From Candidatus Heimdallarchaeota archaeon (lineage in GTDB: Archaea; Asgardarchaeota; Heimdallarchaeia; Hodarchaeales; Hodarchaeaceae), in assembly GCA_020353515.1 (NCBI GenBank), contig CP070695.1, forward strand, positions 821,057 to 885,056: DNA of 64,000 nt, read 5' to 3'. This document shows, in pieces, positions 44,638 through 53,641 of the stretch (positions are counted from its first letter, which is position 1; each line of letters starts with the position of its first letter). The notes beneath the pieces were generated by a model, which had not been told where the DNA came from, ran no database searches, and saw only the letters and a list, made by a program, of their open reading frames with translations. Both the position numbers and the translations under genes were made by a program.

Positions 44638-45531
44638 TTGGTTAAAGATTACTATGAAATACTTGGAGTCCCAAAAAACGCTTCAAAAAAAGATATTAAA
44701 AAAGCATACAGAAAACTAGCTTTGAAATATCATCCCGATCGTGCAAAAGAAAGTGGTATGAACCCAAAAGTAGCCGAAGAAAAGTTTAAAGAAATAGGAG
44801 AAGCATATTCAGTTCTTTCAGACACAGAAAAAAGGCAACAATATGATCAATTTGGACCCGAGGGATTTGCTCAGTTTGCTCGTGGAGGAGCGGGAGGATT
44901 CAGAATGGATATTGACCCATTTGAGATTTTTTCACAGTTTTTTGGTAGAGGCGGACCTAATGACTTTTTTTCAGCATTTGGAACTGGAGGTTCTCCGTTC
45001 TCAGGAAGAAGTGGTTTTAGAACCGCGATGAGACCACAAAGAGGTCAAGATCTCAAAATTGCCTTAAAACTTAAAATTTCAGAATTGGAGGGAAGAACTA
45101 CCTCTTTAAAGAAAACTATCAGTCTGAATCGCAAATATCAAGATGGTTCTACAAAAAAAGAGAAGATTAGGATTCCAATTCCTCCCAATATTAAAAATAG
45201 AAAGATTTTGAGAATAACTGGTAAGGGAAACCAAGGTAAAATGGGGGGGAGTGCTGGAGATTTACTAGTAGAAGTTTCTTTGATAGATGACGTTTTAGAG
45301 ATACCTGTTTCGGTCTTTTTAGCAATTCGTGGTTCAGATCTGACCATCAAAACACCTGCAGGTGAACAATTATCAGGTTATATACCTAAAAACACGAAAG
45401 AAAATACAATACTTACATTCATCAATAACGACAATGAAAATAAGAAAATAAGGGTGAAATACCAGTATCCGAGGAGTTTAACAAAAGAACAGGAAGACCT
45501 ATTATCAAAATTACATGAGCTCACAAAATGA
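44638..45531 (+). CDS. DnaJ-like co-chaperone lacking the zinc-finger domain
   Basis: 297 residues from TTG 44638, giving [20 protein letters not shown], the standard DnaJ N-terminus. The in-frame TTG at 44533 is unlikely because a TATA-like GTTATAAATAG (about 44572-44582) lies inside that extension; GAGGG stands eight bases before 44638. The J domain has the HPD motif ([10 protein letters not shown]). A Gly/Phe-rich stretch (about 75-130) leads directly to the C-terminal substrate-binding domains ([15 protein letters not shown] ... [13 protein letters not shown]) without the CxxCxGxG zinc repeats, as in type B (CbpA/DnaJB) proteins. It would stimulate an Hsp70. No dnaK or grpE is in the window. 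Confidence 0.88.
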   Translation: MVKDYYEILGVPKNASKKDIKKAYRKLALKYHPDRAKESGMNPKVAEEKFKEIGEAYSVLSDTEKRQQYDQFGPEGFAQFARGGAGGFRMDIDPFEIFSQFFGRGGPNDFFSAFGTGGSPFSGRSGFRTAMRPQRGQDLKIALKLKISELEGRTTSLKKTISLNRKYQDGSTKKEKIRIPIPPNIKNRKILRITGKGNQGKMGGSAGDLLVEVSLIDDVLEIPVSVFLAIRGSDLTIKTPAGEQLSGYIPKNTKENTILTFINNDNENKKIRVKYQYPRSLTKEQEDLLSKLHELTK

Positions 45532-45876
45532 TCAATGATTTGTTATTTGTAAATCCTTTTTCTCCTTCATCTGAGCCCTGATGATAGTTTTCCTCCCAAT
45601 TCTTCTGAGAACATTTTCAATCCCTTCTTCCATTAACTGTTTCATCGAGTATTGAAATGTAGGTTTGATATTATAACCGTACTTTTGATCTATAAATAAT
45701 ATCAGGTATTTAACAGTAAAAGAACCTAAATCCATATCAATTGTTCGTGATAGAATCCCTGCAGCAAGTCCAGATTTATCTTGTGTGCTTTGATCACATA
45801 ATTCCTTGATTTTTTGCCATTGACCGAATGTTTCACCAATAATAGCCAATGACGTGACAAGTTTAGAAGAATTCAC
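45532..45876 (-). CDS. Small protein, unknown
   Basis: 114 residues, mostly helical (KLVTSLAIIGETFGQWQKIK; FQYSMKQLMEEGIENVLRRI). I do not recognise a family and see no motif. Its stop abuts the stop of the DnaJ-like gene, and the coding-like composition supports a real gene. Confidence 0.5.
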   Translation of the reverse strand: MNSSKLVTSLAIIGETFGQWQKIKELCDQSTQDKSGLAAGILSRTIDMDLGSFTVKYLILFIDQKYGYNIKPTFQYSMKQLMEEGIENVLRRIGRKTIIRAQMKEKKDLQITNH

Positions 45877-46032
45877 TTCATCACCAATCTCTTTGATTTT
45901 TCTGTATTTACTAAATGATAATGTTTATAATTTCTTGTAGTGGAAATCATATAAATATTAATCATCAATAATTGATTTCCAAATATTTTTAATTTATCTT
46001 AAAATACTAATTCCAACATCGTTTAATAATAA

Positions 46033-46045
46033 TGTATCTTATATA
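46033..46045 (+). promoter_or_regulatory. TATA box of the small-GTPase operon
   Basis: TGTATCTTATATAAAC lies about 40 bases before the TTG start at 46080, with AGGAG at 46066-46070 between them. It is the only good promoter ahead of the 93-residue gene and the GTPase gene. Confidence 0.5.
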
Positions 46046-46079
46046 AACAAAACACAAATATCAATAGGAGCAAAGAAAC

Positions 46080-46361
46080 TTGGTTCGACTTGTGTTTAAG
46101 AATAGATCATTTACTGAAGGTAGAGAGGAAGCTGGTGACGCTGTACTAATCTTAGACGAGGCGACTCAATCAGGAAAATTGGAATACTCTCCTGATGCTG
46201 GTTTAATCTTACGTAGAACAGCACGTCGGCAAGCTGAGAGTATTTGTAGATCGGGATTTCAACTTGCAACAGGAAAAAGAATAGGAGCAGGATTCACTCT
46301 AACAGAAGATGAAGACAAAATTGATGACCGTCTACTCCAAGAAGGACACAAGTACCGTTAA
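46080..46361 (+). CDS. Small protein co-transcribed with Ras-like GTPase, unknown
   Basis: 93 residues from a TTG start, chosen because AGGAG stands at the right distance (46066-46070). A short beta strand opening (VRLVFKNRS) and an acidic stretch are followed by a basic helical region (LILRRTARRQAESICRSGFQ) and GKRIGAGFTLTEDEDK. No known domain recognised. The next gene is the small GTPase, 27 bases on, so the two probably share a transcript and possibly a function such as a regulator or partner. Confidence 0.6.
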   Translation: MVRLVFKNRSFTEGREEAGDAVLILDEATQSGKLEYSPDAGLILRRTARRQAESICRSGFQLATGKRIGAGFTLTEDEDKIDDRLLQEGHKYR

Positions 46362-46388
46362 TCCCGATTAAAGTATAGGCAGACCTAG

Positions 46389-46928
46389 ATGCCAGCTAGC
46401 ACTTCGAAAATTGTTATGTGTGGAGACTACGGGGTTGGTAAAACAACTTTTGTTAAGTTGTTTTTAGGAGGTGAAATAGGAGGAGGGTATAAACCAACAA
46501 TTGGTGTGGATATTGGTCGCAAAATTTTCGATATCGATCGTAATAGGATTACCTTCCAAATTTGGGATCTTTCTGGACAAGAATCATTTCATTCAATTAG
46601 AAAACAATTTTATAGCAGAACTGATGGAGCAATTCTAATTTTTGATGTTTCCCGACGTACAACTTATCAAAACATTACTCGATGGACAGAAGAGTTGTTA
46701 GAAGAGACAGGAAAGATACCTATTGTGCTAGTAGGTAATAAGATCGATTTACGTGATGAGTTAACCGAATTTGTGACAACTGAAGAGGGTGAATTATTAT
46801 CTAAAGTCATTTCTAGTCAAACTGGTATCAAAACTCCATTTGTAGAAGCAAGTGCAATCAAACAACAAAAAAATCTCGAACCTTTTACAATGCTTGGAAA
46901 AACCATTCTGGAGCAAAAGGAGTCATAA
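46389..46928 (+). CDS. Ras/Rab-like small GTPase
   Basis: 179 residues with every G motif: G1 GDYGVGKT (12-19), G2 threonine in YKPTIGVDIG, G3 WDLSGQES, G4 VGNKIDL and G5 VEASAIK. FYSRTDGAILIFDVSRRTTY and the W-T-E-E-L helix are typical of the Rab/Ras branch seen in eukaryotes and Asgard archaea. The switch glutamine (SGQE) is present, so GTP hydrolysis should be normal. There is no C-terminal CaaX or double-Cys motif, so lipid anchoring is not expected. Co-transcribed with the small upstream gene. Confidence 0.93.
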   Translation: MPASTSKIVMCGDYGVGKTTFVKLFLGGEIGGGYKPTIGVDIGRKIFDIDRNRITFQIWDLSGQESFHSIRKQFYSRTDGAILIFDVSRRTTYQNITRWTEELLEETGKIPIVLVGNKIDLRDELTEFVTTEEGELLSKVISSQTGIKTPFVEASAIKQQKNLEPFTMLGKTILEQKES

Positions 46929-47077
46929 TTTTTTCTTTTTTTGACTGATCTATCAATACCATCTGATAATGACAAAAAAGTCATCTTTTATTATTACGAT
47001 TAGAGTTCTAAACAATTTTAACAGGAAAATATATTTGAATTACAGCTTAAGTTTTTGATTAACGAAAAAAAAATTGT

Positions 47078-47980
47078 GTGATTAGCATTTCTCGAATTTT
47101 GATTCTTGCAGACATTCATGGGAATATTCAAGCTGTATCTAAATTACTTTCAATAATCAAGAAAGAACAGTGGTTAATAGATTTAATTCTAATAGCGGGG
47201 GATCTCCCAGAAACTACACCTATCAGTTTAATGCTACAATATATCCTTTCTCATGGTAATTTATCTAAAAGTAAGTATACAAAATGGGTTTATAAAGAAG
47301 GAGGGAGAAGAATATTTGTAAACAAGCAAATCAAGTCAGTTAAAGCCATTCTAGCTCTTTTAGCTTCACTAAAAGCTCCCATCGTTTATGTACCAGGTAA
47401 TGTGGATAGTTATGAAGCTCAAAAAGTACTTAAATCTTGGACAGCTTCAGAGGTTCATTTCTTAAATGCAAAAGTCCTCAAACTTGGATCCCTACAAATT
47501 TGGGGATTTGGAGGTACTGTATTTCCTCCTAAGAGACATAAAGAACCATTATGTGATATGGAATTTTCTCCAAATGATTTTTCATCCCAATTGAATCCAT
47601 TATTCAAAATAAGTACAGACACATCTTCCCGTACCTTTAATATCCTCCTTACACATGAACCTCCTGCTTTTTGCTATAAGACTGATGAGAGAACGATTAG
47701 TGGCGGATCTGATGAACTAACTAAGTTAATACAATATTTAAAACCGAATTTAGTGATATTTGGGCATTATCATGAATTTCCACTAATAAAAACACAAAAA
47801 GATATGATTTTTATTAATCCTGGACCATTAACACGATATTATTTCGCTTTAGTTGAAATTAAAGAGAATCTAGTTACAAAAAGTATCAAGAAAATGAACT
47901 CTGTCGCATGGGACTTCAAGAATATGATTTATTCAACTCGATTCCAACAATATAAAGAACTCAGATTTACAGAGTTCTAA
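47078..47980 (+). CDS. Calcineurin-like metallophosphoesterase
   Basis: 300 residues from a GTG start. All five metal motifs are present: ILADIHGN (about 9-16), LIAGDLPE, VPGNVDS, LLTHEPPAF and FGHYHEFP. A family of phosphodiesterases and phosphatases acting on nucleotides, nucleic acids or proteins; the substrate is not apparent. A 45-residue insert between the GD and GN(H/V) motifs (WVYKEGGRRIFVNKQI) is charged. Note GNVD in place of the usual GNHD. Confidence 0.88.
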   Translation: MISISRILILADIHGNIQAVSKLLSIIKKEQWLIDLILIAGDLPETTPISLMLQYILSHGNLSKSKYTKWVYKEGGRRIFVNKQIKSVKAILALLASLKAPIVYVPGNVDSYEAQKVLKSWTASEVHFLNAKVLKLGSLQIWGFGGTVFPPKRHKEPLCDMEFSPNDFSSQLNPLFKISTDTSSRTFNILLTHEPPAFCYKTDERTISGGSDELTKLIQYLKPNLVIFGHYHEFPLIKTQKDMIFINPGPLTRYYFALVEIKENLVTKSIKKMNSVAWDFKNMIYSTRFQQYKELRFTEF

Positions 47981-48002
47981 AAAAAGATAGATAGGGGTTA
48001 GG

Positions 48003-48791
48003 TTAAATCCGAACAGTTGTTTCCAACCGAATACCTTTCTTATCTATCGTCATAGGAACAGAAATTGGTAACAGGGTACTCTTCCAAGATTTCTGAACTG
48101 AGAAATTAATTGATATTTTTCCCCCACCAACTCTACCAAACGAGATATCAAATACGAAATCAGCTAAATGAGAAGCGAGAACTTCAATAGAGGAGCCATG
48201 CAGATTCTTTACCATAAGAATAAAGTGAATCCCTGATCCTCGTTGCCTTACAATGTGTTTCAGCGTTTCAATGGCAATAGATACGCTTTCCATGGAATTA
48301 CTACGGATCATTGAGGAAATTGTGTGTATACATGTACTCACATTATCATACTCAATAATTGTAGGTACAAAAACTCTTGAAAAATAACGTAACGAATCTT
48401 GAGCGTAATCGGAACCAAAATCCACACCAGGTAAAGATTGTAGACCAATGACAGCTCCTTCAGCAGCAATTCTAGCGGTAAAGGCGTCCATAAATTGCCA
48501 CTTTTCACCAGCTACCACAAAAGGTTGAATATTAAAATCATAGATTCCCATTTCTTCAATTATTTCGTGTGGTCTCCCATCGTATGATAAATAGACCACT
48601 TTTTCTGTTGCTTTTGATTTTAATGTTGAAAAAAGGATTTGCTGGGCAAATAATTCAAATTTTGTACCTGGTTCTCCCAATACTAGAATTACACTTTTAT
48701 CAGGGAGTCCAGGATTATCCTCTCCTCCTAAGAATAGGTCTAAAGATTTGACACCTGTACGAAGTATCTTATTCGTTTCCAAAGTCTTCAC
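48003..48791 (-). CDS. KaiC/RecA-like protein with degenerate Walker A
   Basis: 262 residues with the KaiC/RAD55 layout: LRTGVKSLDLFLGG then VILVLGEPGTKFELFAQQIL (39-46). KaiC-like proteins have GEPGTGKT here; this one reads GEPGTKFE, so the second glycine, the lysine position and the threonine are altered or shifted. The later strand IHFILMVKNL corresponds to the Walker B region but has no clear acidic residue. It may bind a nucleotide weakly or not at all and serve as a scaffold or regulator. Two genes of lipid-like and peptide function lie on either side with no obvious link. Confidence 0.75.
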   Translation of the reverse strand: MKTLETNKILRTGVKSLDLFLGGEDNPGLPDKSVILVLGEPGTKFELFAQQILFSTLKSKATEKVVYLSYDGRPHEIIEEMGIYDFNIQPFVVAGEKWQFMDAFTARIAAEGAVIGLQSLPGVDFGSDYAQDSLRYFSRVFVPTIIEYDNVSTCIHTISSMIRSNSMESVSIAIETLKHIVRQRGSGIHFILMVKNLHGSSIEVLASHLADFVFDISFGRVGGGKISINFSVQKSWKSTLLPISVPMTIDKKGIRLETTVRI

Positions 48792-49077
48792 ATCTCCAAT
48801 TGATCAATACCTTTTTTACTGTCAGTTCTATCCTCTACACGCTTTAAATCTCTATTTAATACAATAGCTGCTTATTTAGCTGAATTCACACAGTTTTCTT
48901 CTAATTTTATGTGGTAAATTTCAAATGTACAAATTAATCATTTCTTTTATTACCCTAGTATTTTAAATAATTCTAGGTTACTGTGAATATTTGAGAGATT
49001 CAACTGAATATAATTTATAATTTTCTCACATTAAAATGATAACGAAATATATTTGTAAGAATTAAGAAACTACATTT

Positions 49078-49884
49078 GTGCGGTTACTTATGTACGACGT
49101 TGATCCTCTAGCCCTTCCTTTTGAATTCAAAGGATTTGGCCCCAAAAGTGAAATTGGGTGTCTACTCCTCCATTCGTTCACAGCAAGTCCAAGTGAAGTT
49201 CGACCTTTAGGAGTCTTCTTGAGAAATTGTGGGTATTCAGGTATTGCTCCATTATTACCTGGACATGGGAGTGTGCCAGAGGAGTTAAGACAAACCACAT
49301 GGTTAGATTGGTATTCTAACGCGAGAGAAGGACTTTTCTACTTAATCCAGAATTATACTAAAATTGTTGTTATTGGGGTTGCATTAGGATCAGTACTGGC
49401 AACAATGTTAGCAGCTTCTCCAGAAAGAGATCAAATTGGTGGAGTAATTCTTATATCCCCCAGTCAGCATCCTCCTTCTACATTGGTCAAAACAGTATTA
49501 CCATTTCTGAAATATATCAAGAAAAGTTTCACTACAATTTCTGATGAAGAAGCTGGAATAATTAAGGTTCTAGATGAAGAAAGAGGACAATTTTACTATT
49601 CTAAAAGACCAACTGAATCTTTAATTGAACTTTATAGAGTCATTGGGTTCACAAATCGTCGTTTATCTCTCATTACTCAACCTACATTAATAATTCATAA
49701 TGAAAATGATAGTTTATCCCCTGATTTTATTCTTGATAATCTTATAAATTGTCCCTATAAAGAAAGGTGGACTCATGAGAAGAGAGCTCGTTGGTTCTTT
49801 TACTCAGAGGAAGCTCAATCGGCTTTTGAAAAAATAGACAATTTTATAGAGACACATTGTTTCAAAGAACTAAACACTGAATAA
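49078..49884 (+). CDS. Alpha/beta-hydrolase-fold protein, apparently catalytically dead
   Basis: 268 residues from GTG 49078, close to the Est30-type carboxylesterase group in its LLLHSFTASPSEVRPLG and LLPGHG.VPEEL stretches. The nucleophile elbow reads GVALGS (100-105): the serine of G-x-S-x-G is Ala102. The acid is visible in IIHNENDSLSP, but the C-terminal GH motif for the histidine is replaced (FFYSEEAQSAF). Two of three catalytic residues are therefore missing. It probably binds a ligand or partner rather than hydrolysing esters. Located between the KaiC-like and the FAD oxidase genes. Confidence 0.8.
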   Translation: MRLLMYDVDPLALPFEFKGFGPKSEIGCLLLHSFTASPSEVRPLGVFLRNCGYSGIAPLLPGHGSVPEELRQTTWLDWYSNAREGLFYLIQNYTKIVVIGVALGSVLATMLAASPERDQIGGVILISPSQHPPSTLVKTVLPFLKYIKKSFTTISDEEAGIIKVLDEERGQFYYSKRPTESLIELYRVIGFTNRRLSLITQPTLIIHNENDSLSPDFILDNLINCPYKERWTHEKRARWFFYSEEAQSAFEKIDNFIETHCFKELNTE

Positions 49885-49914
49885 TTAATCATGTGGCTAC
49901 GCTGAATTTGGTAA

Positions 49915-51540
49915 TTATCTGAACCTTTTTGGCACAATCCGATATAGTAAGCTCGCAATAGGAGCACCTATTCGGATGGTGATCCAAAAAGGAAGAATTG
50001 GAAAGAATCGAGGTATCCATGCCCCCCATACCTTACCAGGATTAAATATACCATAGGGATCGATCTCCTTCTCAAGCAATTTCATTTTACTCAATTGTTT
50101 TTGGAATATTAAGCTTGAATAAGGACTAAACCAAATGCCACTACTATATGGCTTCCCTTTCCAATGACGAGCGATTTGAATTATATCAAAGGTCCTTATC
50201 CAATGAAAAGTATACGGTAAAGAACCGAATATAGGTACAGATTTTTGTCTTATATCTGCAGGAAACCAAACAAATAATATGCAAAAGCCATCAGAAGCTG
50301 ATACAAGTTCAATCGCATATAATTTCCTTTCATAACGTTTTGTTAAAGCCTCAATGATCTCATGTAAATGAATAGTAGGAACTAGGACTTCTGCAACTAT
50401 CAAAGAAGGACCTTCGCGTTTTAATCTAATTGTTTGAAAACGTTCATCCCAAAATCTCTTACTCAAGTCATCTGATAATTCAGAAAGCTCGAACTTTTGG
50501 GTAACCTCATCAAAATCTCCATTATGCCAGTTTTTCTCCAGAAAACTCATGGAAATAATCCCACCAGCATATTCTTGGGATTGCCAAGCAGAAATATTGC
50601 CTGAACTCTTCCACAGTAGATTTTGATGATCATCAAATCGTAAGAAGAAAGGTTGGAGATCTTGATAAGCTGAGATTGCTTTAAGTAACTGGTCTTGATG
50701 AAAGGATGAAACAGCTCTATGAACCATATCAGAGAGGTTCCTAACTTTTAATGTAACCTTCCAAAGGATTCCTAACTTTCCACAACTACCAATAAAGACA
50801 TCTGGATTCACTTGGACTTCTTTTCCCTGTGTTCCAAGAATTACTGTACTCACAACACTATTATTTACACTACCGAATTTAGTTGATCCAACTCCATATC
50901 CCCCTTGGGCTACCCAGCCACCAACAGTTGACGATGGACCTGAGGAAGGATATGATTTTAAAGTCAAATTTATAGTTTCTAAATGTTTACGAAGATTCTC
51001 CCAAGTAATACCACATTCTACTTCAACAGTATGATTTTCCTCATCTATTGCAATGACTTTATCGAAATTTGTAAGCAAAACAATTATCCCATTTTTTATA
51101 GGCACTGTTCCTCCATATCCAGAAGTTCCTGCTCCACGAGGGATTAGGGGAATTCGGTACTGTTCACAAAGATCAATAATTGATCGTAATTCGCTGATGT
51201 CTTTTGGTTGTAACACTGCGAGACAGTTTAAATTGAATAAAAGACGTATAATCTTAGGAATATCGCCAATGTCTCTACTATAAAGTAGTCGCTCATATTT
51301 TTTTCTGAAAACAATCATTCCTGCATCTTGGAAGGTATTGAGCTTAATATGAATCTGTTTCCGTTGTTTTTTCAGCGTTAGAAAGTAAATTAGCAATATA
51401 CTAAAGCTTAGAATTACTAAAGCTACCCCAACAAACTGATATTCCTGATTTGGATGTAATTCTGGCAGAGCGAAGAAATATATCGATATGGTAACCAAAA
51501 AGAAGACAAACCACATGAAAAGTCTATCGTAAGTACGCAA
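49915..51540 (-). CDS. Membrane-anchored FAD-linked oxidase (FAD_binding_4)
   Basis: 541 residues. Two N-terminal hydrophobic segments (about 7-26, 32-54) precede a PCMH-type FAD domain: VLQPKDISELRSIIDLCEQY, IPLIPRGAGTSGYGGTVPIK, VECGITWENL, YPSSGPSSTVGGWVAQGGYG. The C-terminal oxidase part ends EIDPYGIFNPGKVWG as in GlcD/lactate dehydrogenase-like and alkyl-DHAP-synthase-like proteins. It likely oxidises a 2-hydroxy acid or a similar substrate at the membrane, passing electrons onward; substrate unresolved. The last helix (WITIRIGAPIASLLYRIV) may also contact the membrane. Confidence 0.87.
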   Translation of the reverse strand: MRTYDRLFMWFVFFLVTISIYFFALPELHPNQEYQFVGVALVILSFSILLIYFLTLKKQRKQIHIKLNTFQDAGMIVFRKKYERLLYSRDIGDIPKIIRLLFNLNCLAVLQPKDISELRSIIDLCEQYRIPLIPRGAGTSGYGGTVPIKNGIIVLLTNFDKVIAIDEENHTVEVECGITWENLRKHLETINLTLKSYPSSGPSSTVGGWVAQGGYGVGSTKFGSVNNSVVSTVILGTQGKEVQVNPDVFIGSCGKLGILWKVTLKVRNLSDMVHRAVSSFHQDQLLKAISAYQDLQPFFLRFDDHQNLLWKSSGNISAWQSQEYAGGIISMSFLEKNWHNGDFDEVTQKFELSELSDDLSKRFWDERFQTIRLKREGPSLIVAEVLVPTIHLHEIIEALTKRYERKLYAIELVSASDGFCILFVWFPADIRQKSVPIFGSLPYTFHWIRTFDIIQIARHWKGKPYSSGIWFSPYSSLIFQKQLSKMKLLEKEIDPYGIFNPGKVWGAWIPRFFPILPFWITIRIGAPIASLLYRIVPKRFR

Positions 51541-51705
51541 TGAGCCTTCACTCCTCTGAGAGCAAATATAAATACCATATGACTAATTCAGAATCAATAT
51601 ACTTATTTTCGATTCTTTTAGAAAGAGACTTAAAAAAACATTTGATAACCACTTAATTTGAGTTGATTATGCAATAAATTGTCAGTAATTTTTGTAGATA
51701 ATTAG

Positions 51706-52377
51706 TTGAGGAAAGGTATGAGGAAAGACGTGATAAAATACGTTATGTTTGATTTCGATGGAACCATTGTTGATTCAATGCCATTCCTTGAAAATAACGC
51801 AGTTTATCTCTTAACAAATCAATATGATTTTTCTGAAGAAGAAGCTCAAAAAATATACCGGGAAACAACGGGACTCCCCTTTCTTCAACAAATGGAAATA
51901 ATTGCTCCTGGAGAGGATAATAGTCAAATAATTAATAAATTTGAAAAAATGAAAATTGAACGAATTTATGAACAAAAACTCTTTGCTGATTCGTATAAGG
52001 TACTCGAAGAATTGAAAGAGCTGGAATATTTGTTAGGAATATCAAGTGGTACAATTGAGGCCATAATAGTCAAGTATCTGTATAAGCAAGGGTTAACCAT
52101 TGTTGATGACATACTTGGCTGGCGTCCTGGCTTTGAGAAAGGCAAAGATCATTTTAATTTTGTAAAATCGAAATATAAGTTATCTAGCTCTAATATCGCA
52201 TTTATTGGTGATTCCCTGAATGATGCTCGGAGAGCTAAAGCAGAGAACATATTTTTTATTGGAAAAGAAGGAATGTTCCAAACCAAGCATTTTCAAAAGA
52301 TTATTAGAGAAACCCCAGTTATTTCATCTTTGAAGGAAGTAAAAGAAATCCTCGAAACATGTGAGAATGAGAAATGA
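51706..52377 (+). CDS. HAD-family phosphatase
   Basis: About 220 residues; ATG 51718 is the likely start, 12 bases inside the first possible TTG. HAD motifs: FDFDGTIVDSM (I), GISSGTIEAI (II), a lysine near WRPGFEKGKDH (III), and IGDSLNDARRAKAEN (IV). The cap region is helical, as in phosphoglycolate phosphatase-like enzymes. A small phosphorylated metabolite is the likely substrate. Its TGA overlaps the ATG of the AN1 zinc-finger gene (ATGA), so it heads a three-gene coupled set with the AN1 and M50 genes. Confidence 0.87.
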   Translation: MRKGMRKDVIKYVMFDFDGTIVDSMPFLENNAVYLLTNQYDFSEEEAQKIYRETTGLPFLQQMEIIAPGEDNSQIINKFEKMKIERIYEQKLFADSYKVLEELKELEYLLGISSGTIEAIIVKYLYKQGLTIVDDILGWRPGFEKGKDHFNFVKSKYKLSSSNIAFIGDSLNDARRAKAENIFFIGKEGMFQTKHFQKIIRETPVISSLKEVKEILETCENEK

Positions 52378-52802
52378 ATCTTAATTCCAAATATGTAACT
52401 GGACTTCTTGTTATCGTTGTAGCAAGTATTGGACTGTTTTCCCCTATAGGGATGATCTTTGGGTCTCTAATCCTAGATGATAGTGCTTTATTTGCCTTCC
52501 CTTATCTTGTATTAGGAGTTGTCACAATAGTGGTCGGGATCTTATTTCTCATCCTTCTATTCTCTCCTGAGCGAATTAGAGGATTTAAAGCTGAATATGA
52601 AGCCTCCCCTGATTTGACACATTTTACTGTGGTTAAAACTTTTCCGAAAAGGGGACCTGAATTACCAGAAATTCCCGAAGTCGGATATTGTAGTGCTTGT
52701 GGGAAAAAAGTCTTCAAACCATTTCAATGCTCTACATGTGGTCAAATTCTTTGTGGAAAGCATTATCTCCCAGGAAGTCATACATGTATAGAGGAGAGTT
52801 AA
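52374..52802 (+). CDS. Membrane protein with C-terminal AN1-type zinc finger
   Basis: 142 residues: two N-terminal transmembrane helices (about 8-30, 40-65), a short linker, then CSACGKKVFKPFQCSTCGQ followed by LCGKHYLPGSHTC (about 102-137). The C2-C8-C2-C4-C2-H5-H1-C spacing fits AN1 zinc fingers, best known from eukaryotic stress-associated proteins. It is translationally coupled to the HAD gene and directly adjacent to the M50 protease gene (ATGA-like junction), so it may present or regulate protease substrates at the membrane. Confidence 0.82.
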   Translation: MNLNSKYVTGLLVIVVASIGLFSPIGMIFGSLILDDSALFAFPYLVLGVVTIVVGILFLILLFSPERIRGFKAEYEASPDLTHFTVVKTFPKRGPELPEIPEVGYCSACGKKVFKPFQCSTCGQILCGKHYLPGSHTCIEES

Positions 52803-53486
52803 ATGACTCAAAAACCTGACTGGGAACAAGATTTCACCAAAAAAACCATTCTAGATAGACTCCATCTCTCTGTTCAAGAAATCTCTGAATTAGGAATTGG
52901 CTGGATAATCACTAGTGTTGTTATTCTCTTTCTATATGGGCTGATTGGTGAGATTCTTCAGACTGGAAGAATTCCTGATACAATATTGATTTTTCTGTTT
53001 ATCTGGGGGATTAGTTTTTTTGCTCATGAATTGTCTCATAAATTTATTGCAATCAGATATGGTGCAAGAGCTTACTACAAACTTAGTAAAGAGGCCCTTA
53101 TATTTACATTAGTAAGCGTTATAATTGGTTTCCCGATTTTAGCAACAGGGGCTGTTTTTTGGTGGGGAGAGGCCACTGCTTCTCCAGGTATTCGGGGTAG
53201 AGTGTCTGCATCAGGACCAATAATAAACTTTGTACTTGCAGGGATATTTCTTTTTCTAGAGGGAATAGGAATATTAATTGAAATTCCTATACTCATACTA
53301 ATCGGGGCTGTAGGTGTTTGGTTAAATGTTTTTATTGGAGTGTTTAATCTCCTCCCCATTGGGGTTCTAGATGGAGCAAAAGTACTCGCCTGGGATCCCA
53401 AAATATGGATATCATTAATTGGGAGTTTACTAGTAATTGGTTTTTTTGGAGAAGGATTTATCCCCTTCCTTGGTTCTTTCTTATAA
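52803..53486 (+). CDS. Site-2-protease-like M50 membrane metalloprotease
   Basis: 227 residues, about six transmembrane helices. The zinc motif is FFAHELSHKFIAIRYGARAY (HExxH) and the second ligand motif is NLLPIGVLDGAKVLAWD (LDG), as in M50 intramembrane proteases. No PDZ or CBS domain. It should cleave a membrane-bound protein within or near the bilayer; the AN1-zinc-finger membrane protein encoded just upstream is a possible partner or substrate. Last gene of the HAD-AN1-M50 set. Confidence 0.9.
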   Translation: MTQKPDWEQDFTKKTILDRLHLSVQEISELGIGWIITSVVILFLYGLIGEILQTGRIPDTILIFLFIWGISFFAHELSHKFIAIRYGARAYYKLSKEALIFTLVSVIIGFPILATGAVFWWGEATASPGIRGRVSASGPIINFVLAGIFLFLEGIGILIEIPILILIGAVGVWLNVFIGVFNLLPIGVLDGAKVLAWDPKIWISLIGSLLVIGFFGEGFIPFLGSFL

Positions 53487-53508
53487 GACGAGAATTTAAA
53501 ATCTACTG

Positions 53509-53600
53509 TTACTGAATTGGCGGAAATAAATCTCCCAGACATGATGATAGCATGAAAGTAATGATGGCATTTAGATTGATGCTATCCATCCCCGCCATTT
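53509..53600 (-). pseudogene. Fossil of the 3' end of a winged-helix regulator gene
   Basis: Read on the minus strand this gives MDSINLNAIITFMLSSCLGD then LFPPIQ and stop (53509-53511). The intact regulator at 57076 ends GIDSINLNSVITFMLSSRLG-DIFPPIQ and stop. DNA identity over about 90 bases is roughly 80 percent, with stretches such as CATGAAAGTAAT and TTTAGATTGATGCTATC shared. Nothing upstream of the match is coding, so this is the remnant of a lost paralogue. A run of about 12 A follows at 53609-53620. Confidence 0.8.
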
Positions 53601-53641
53601 TACAATTCAAAAAAAAAAAAGAAAGAGAGGGAAAGAATCGT

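Noticed and set aside
46389-46928. Lipid-anchored (prenylated) Rab
   Set aside because: The C-terminus (ILEQKES) has no cysteine, so no CaaX or double-Cys motif exists.
53605-53622. Poly-A run beside the regulator fossil as a retro-inserted tail
   Set aside because: On the transcribed strand of both neighbours it reads as poly-T, typical of an archaeal terminator for the minus-strand surface-protein gene.
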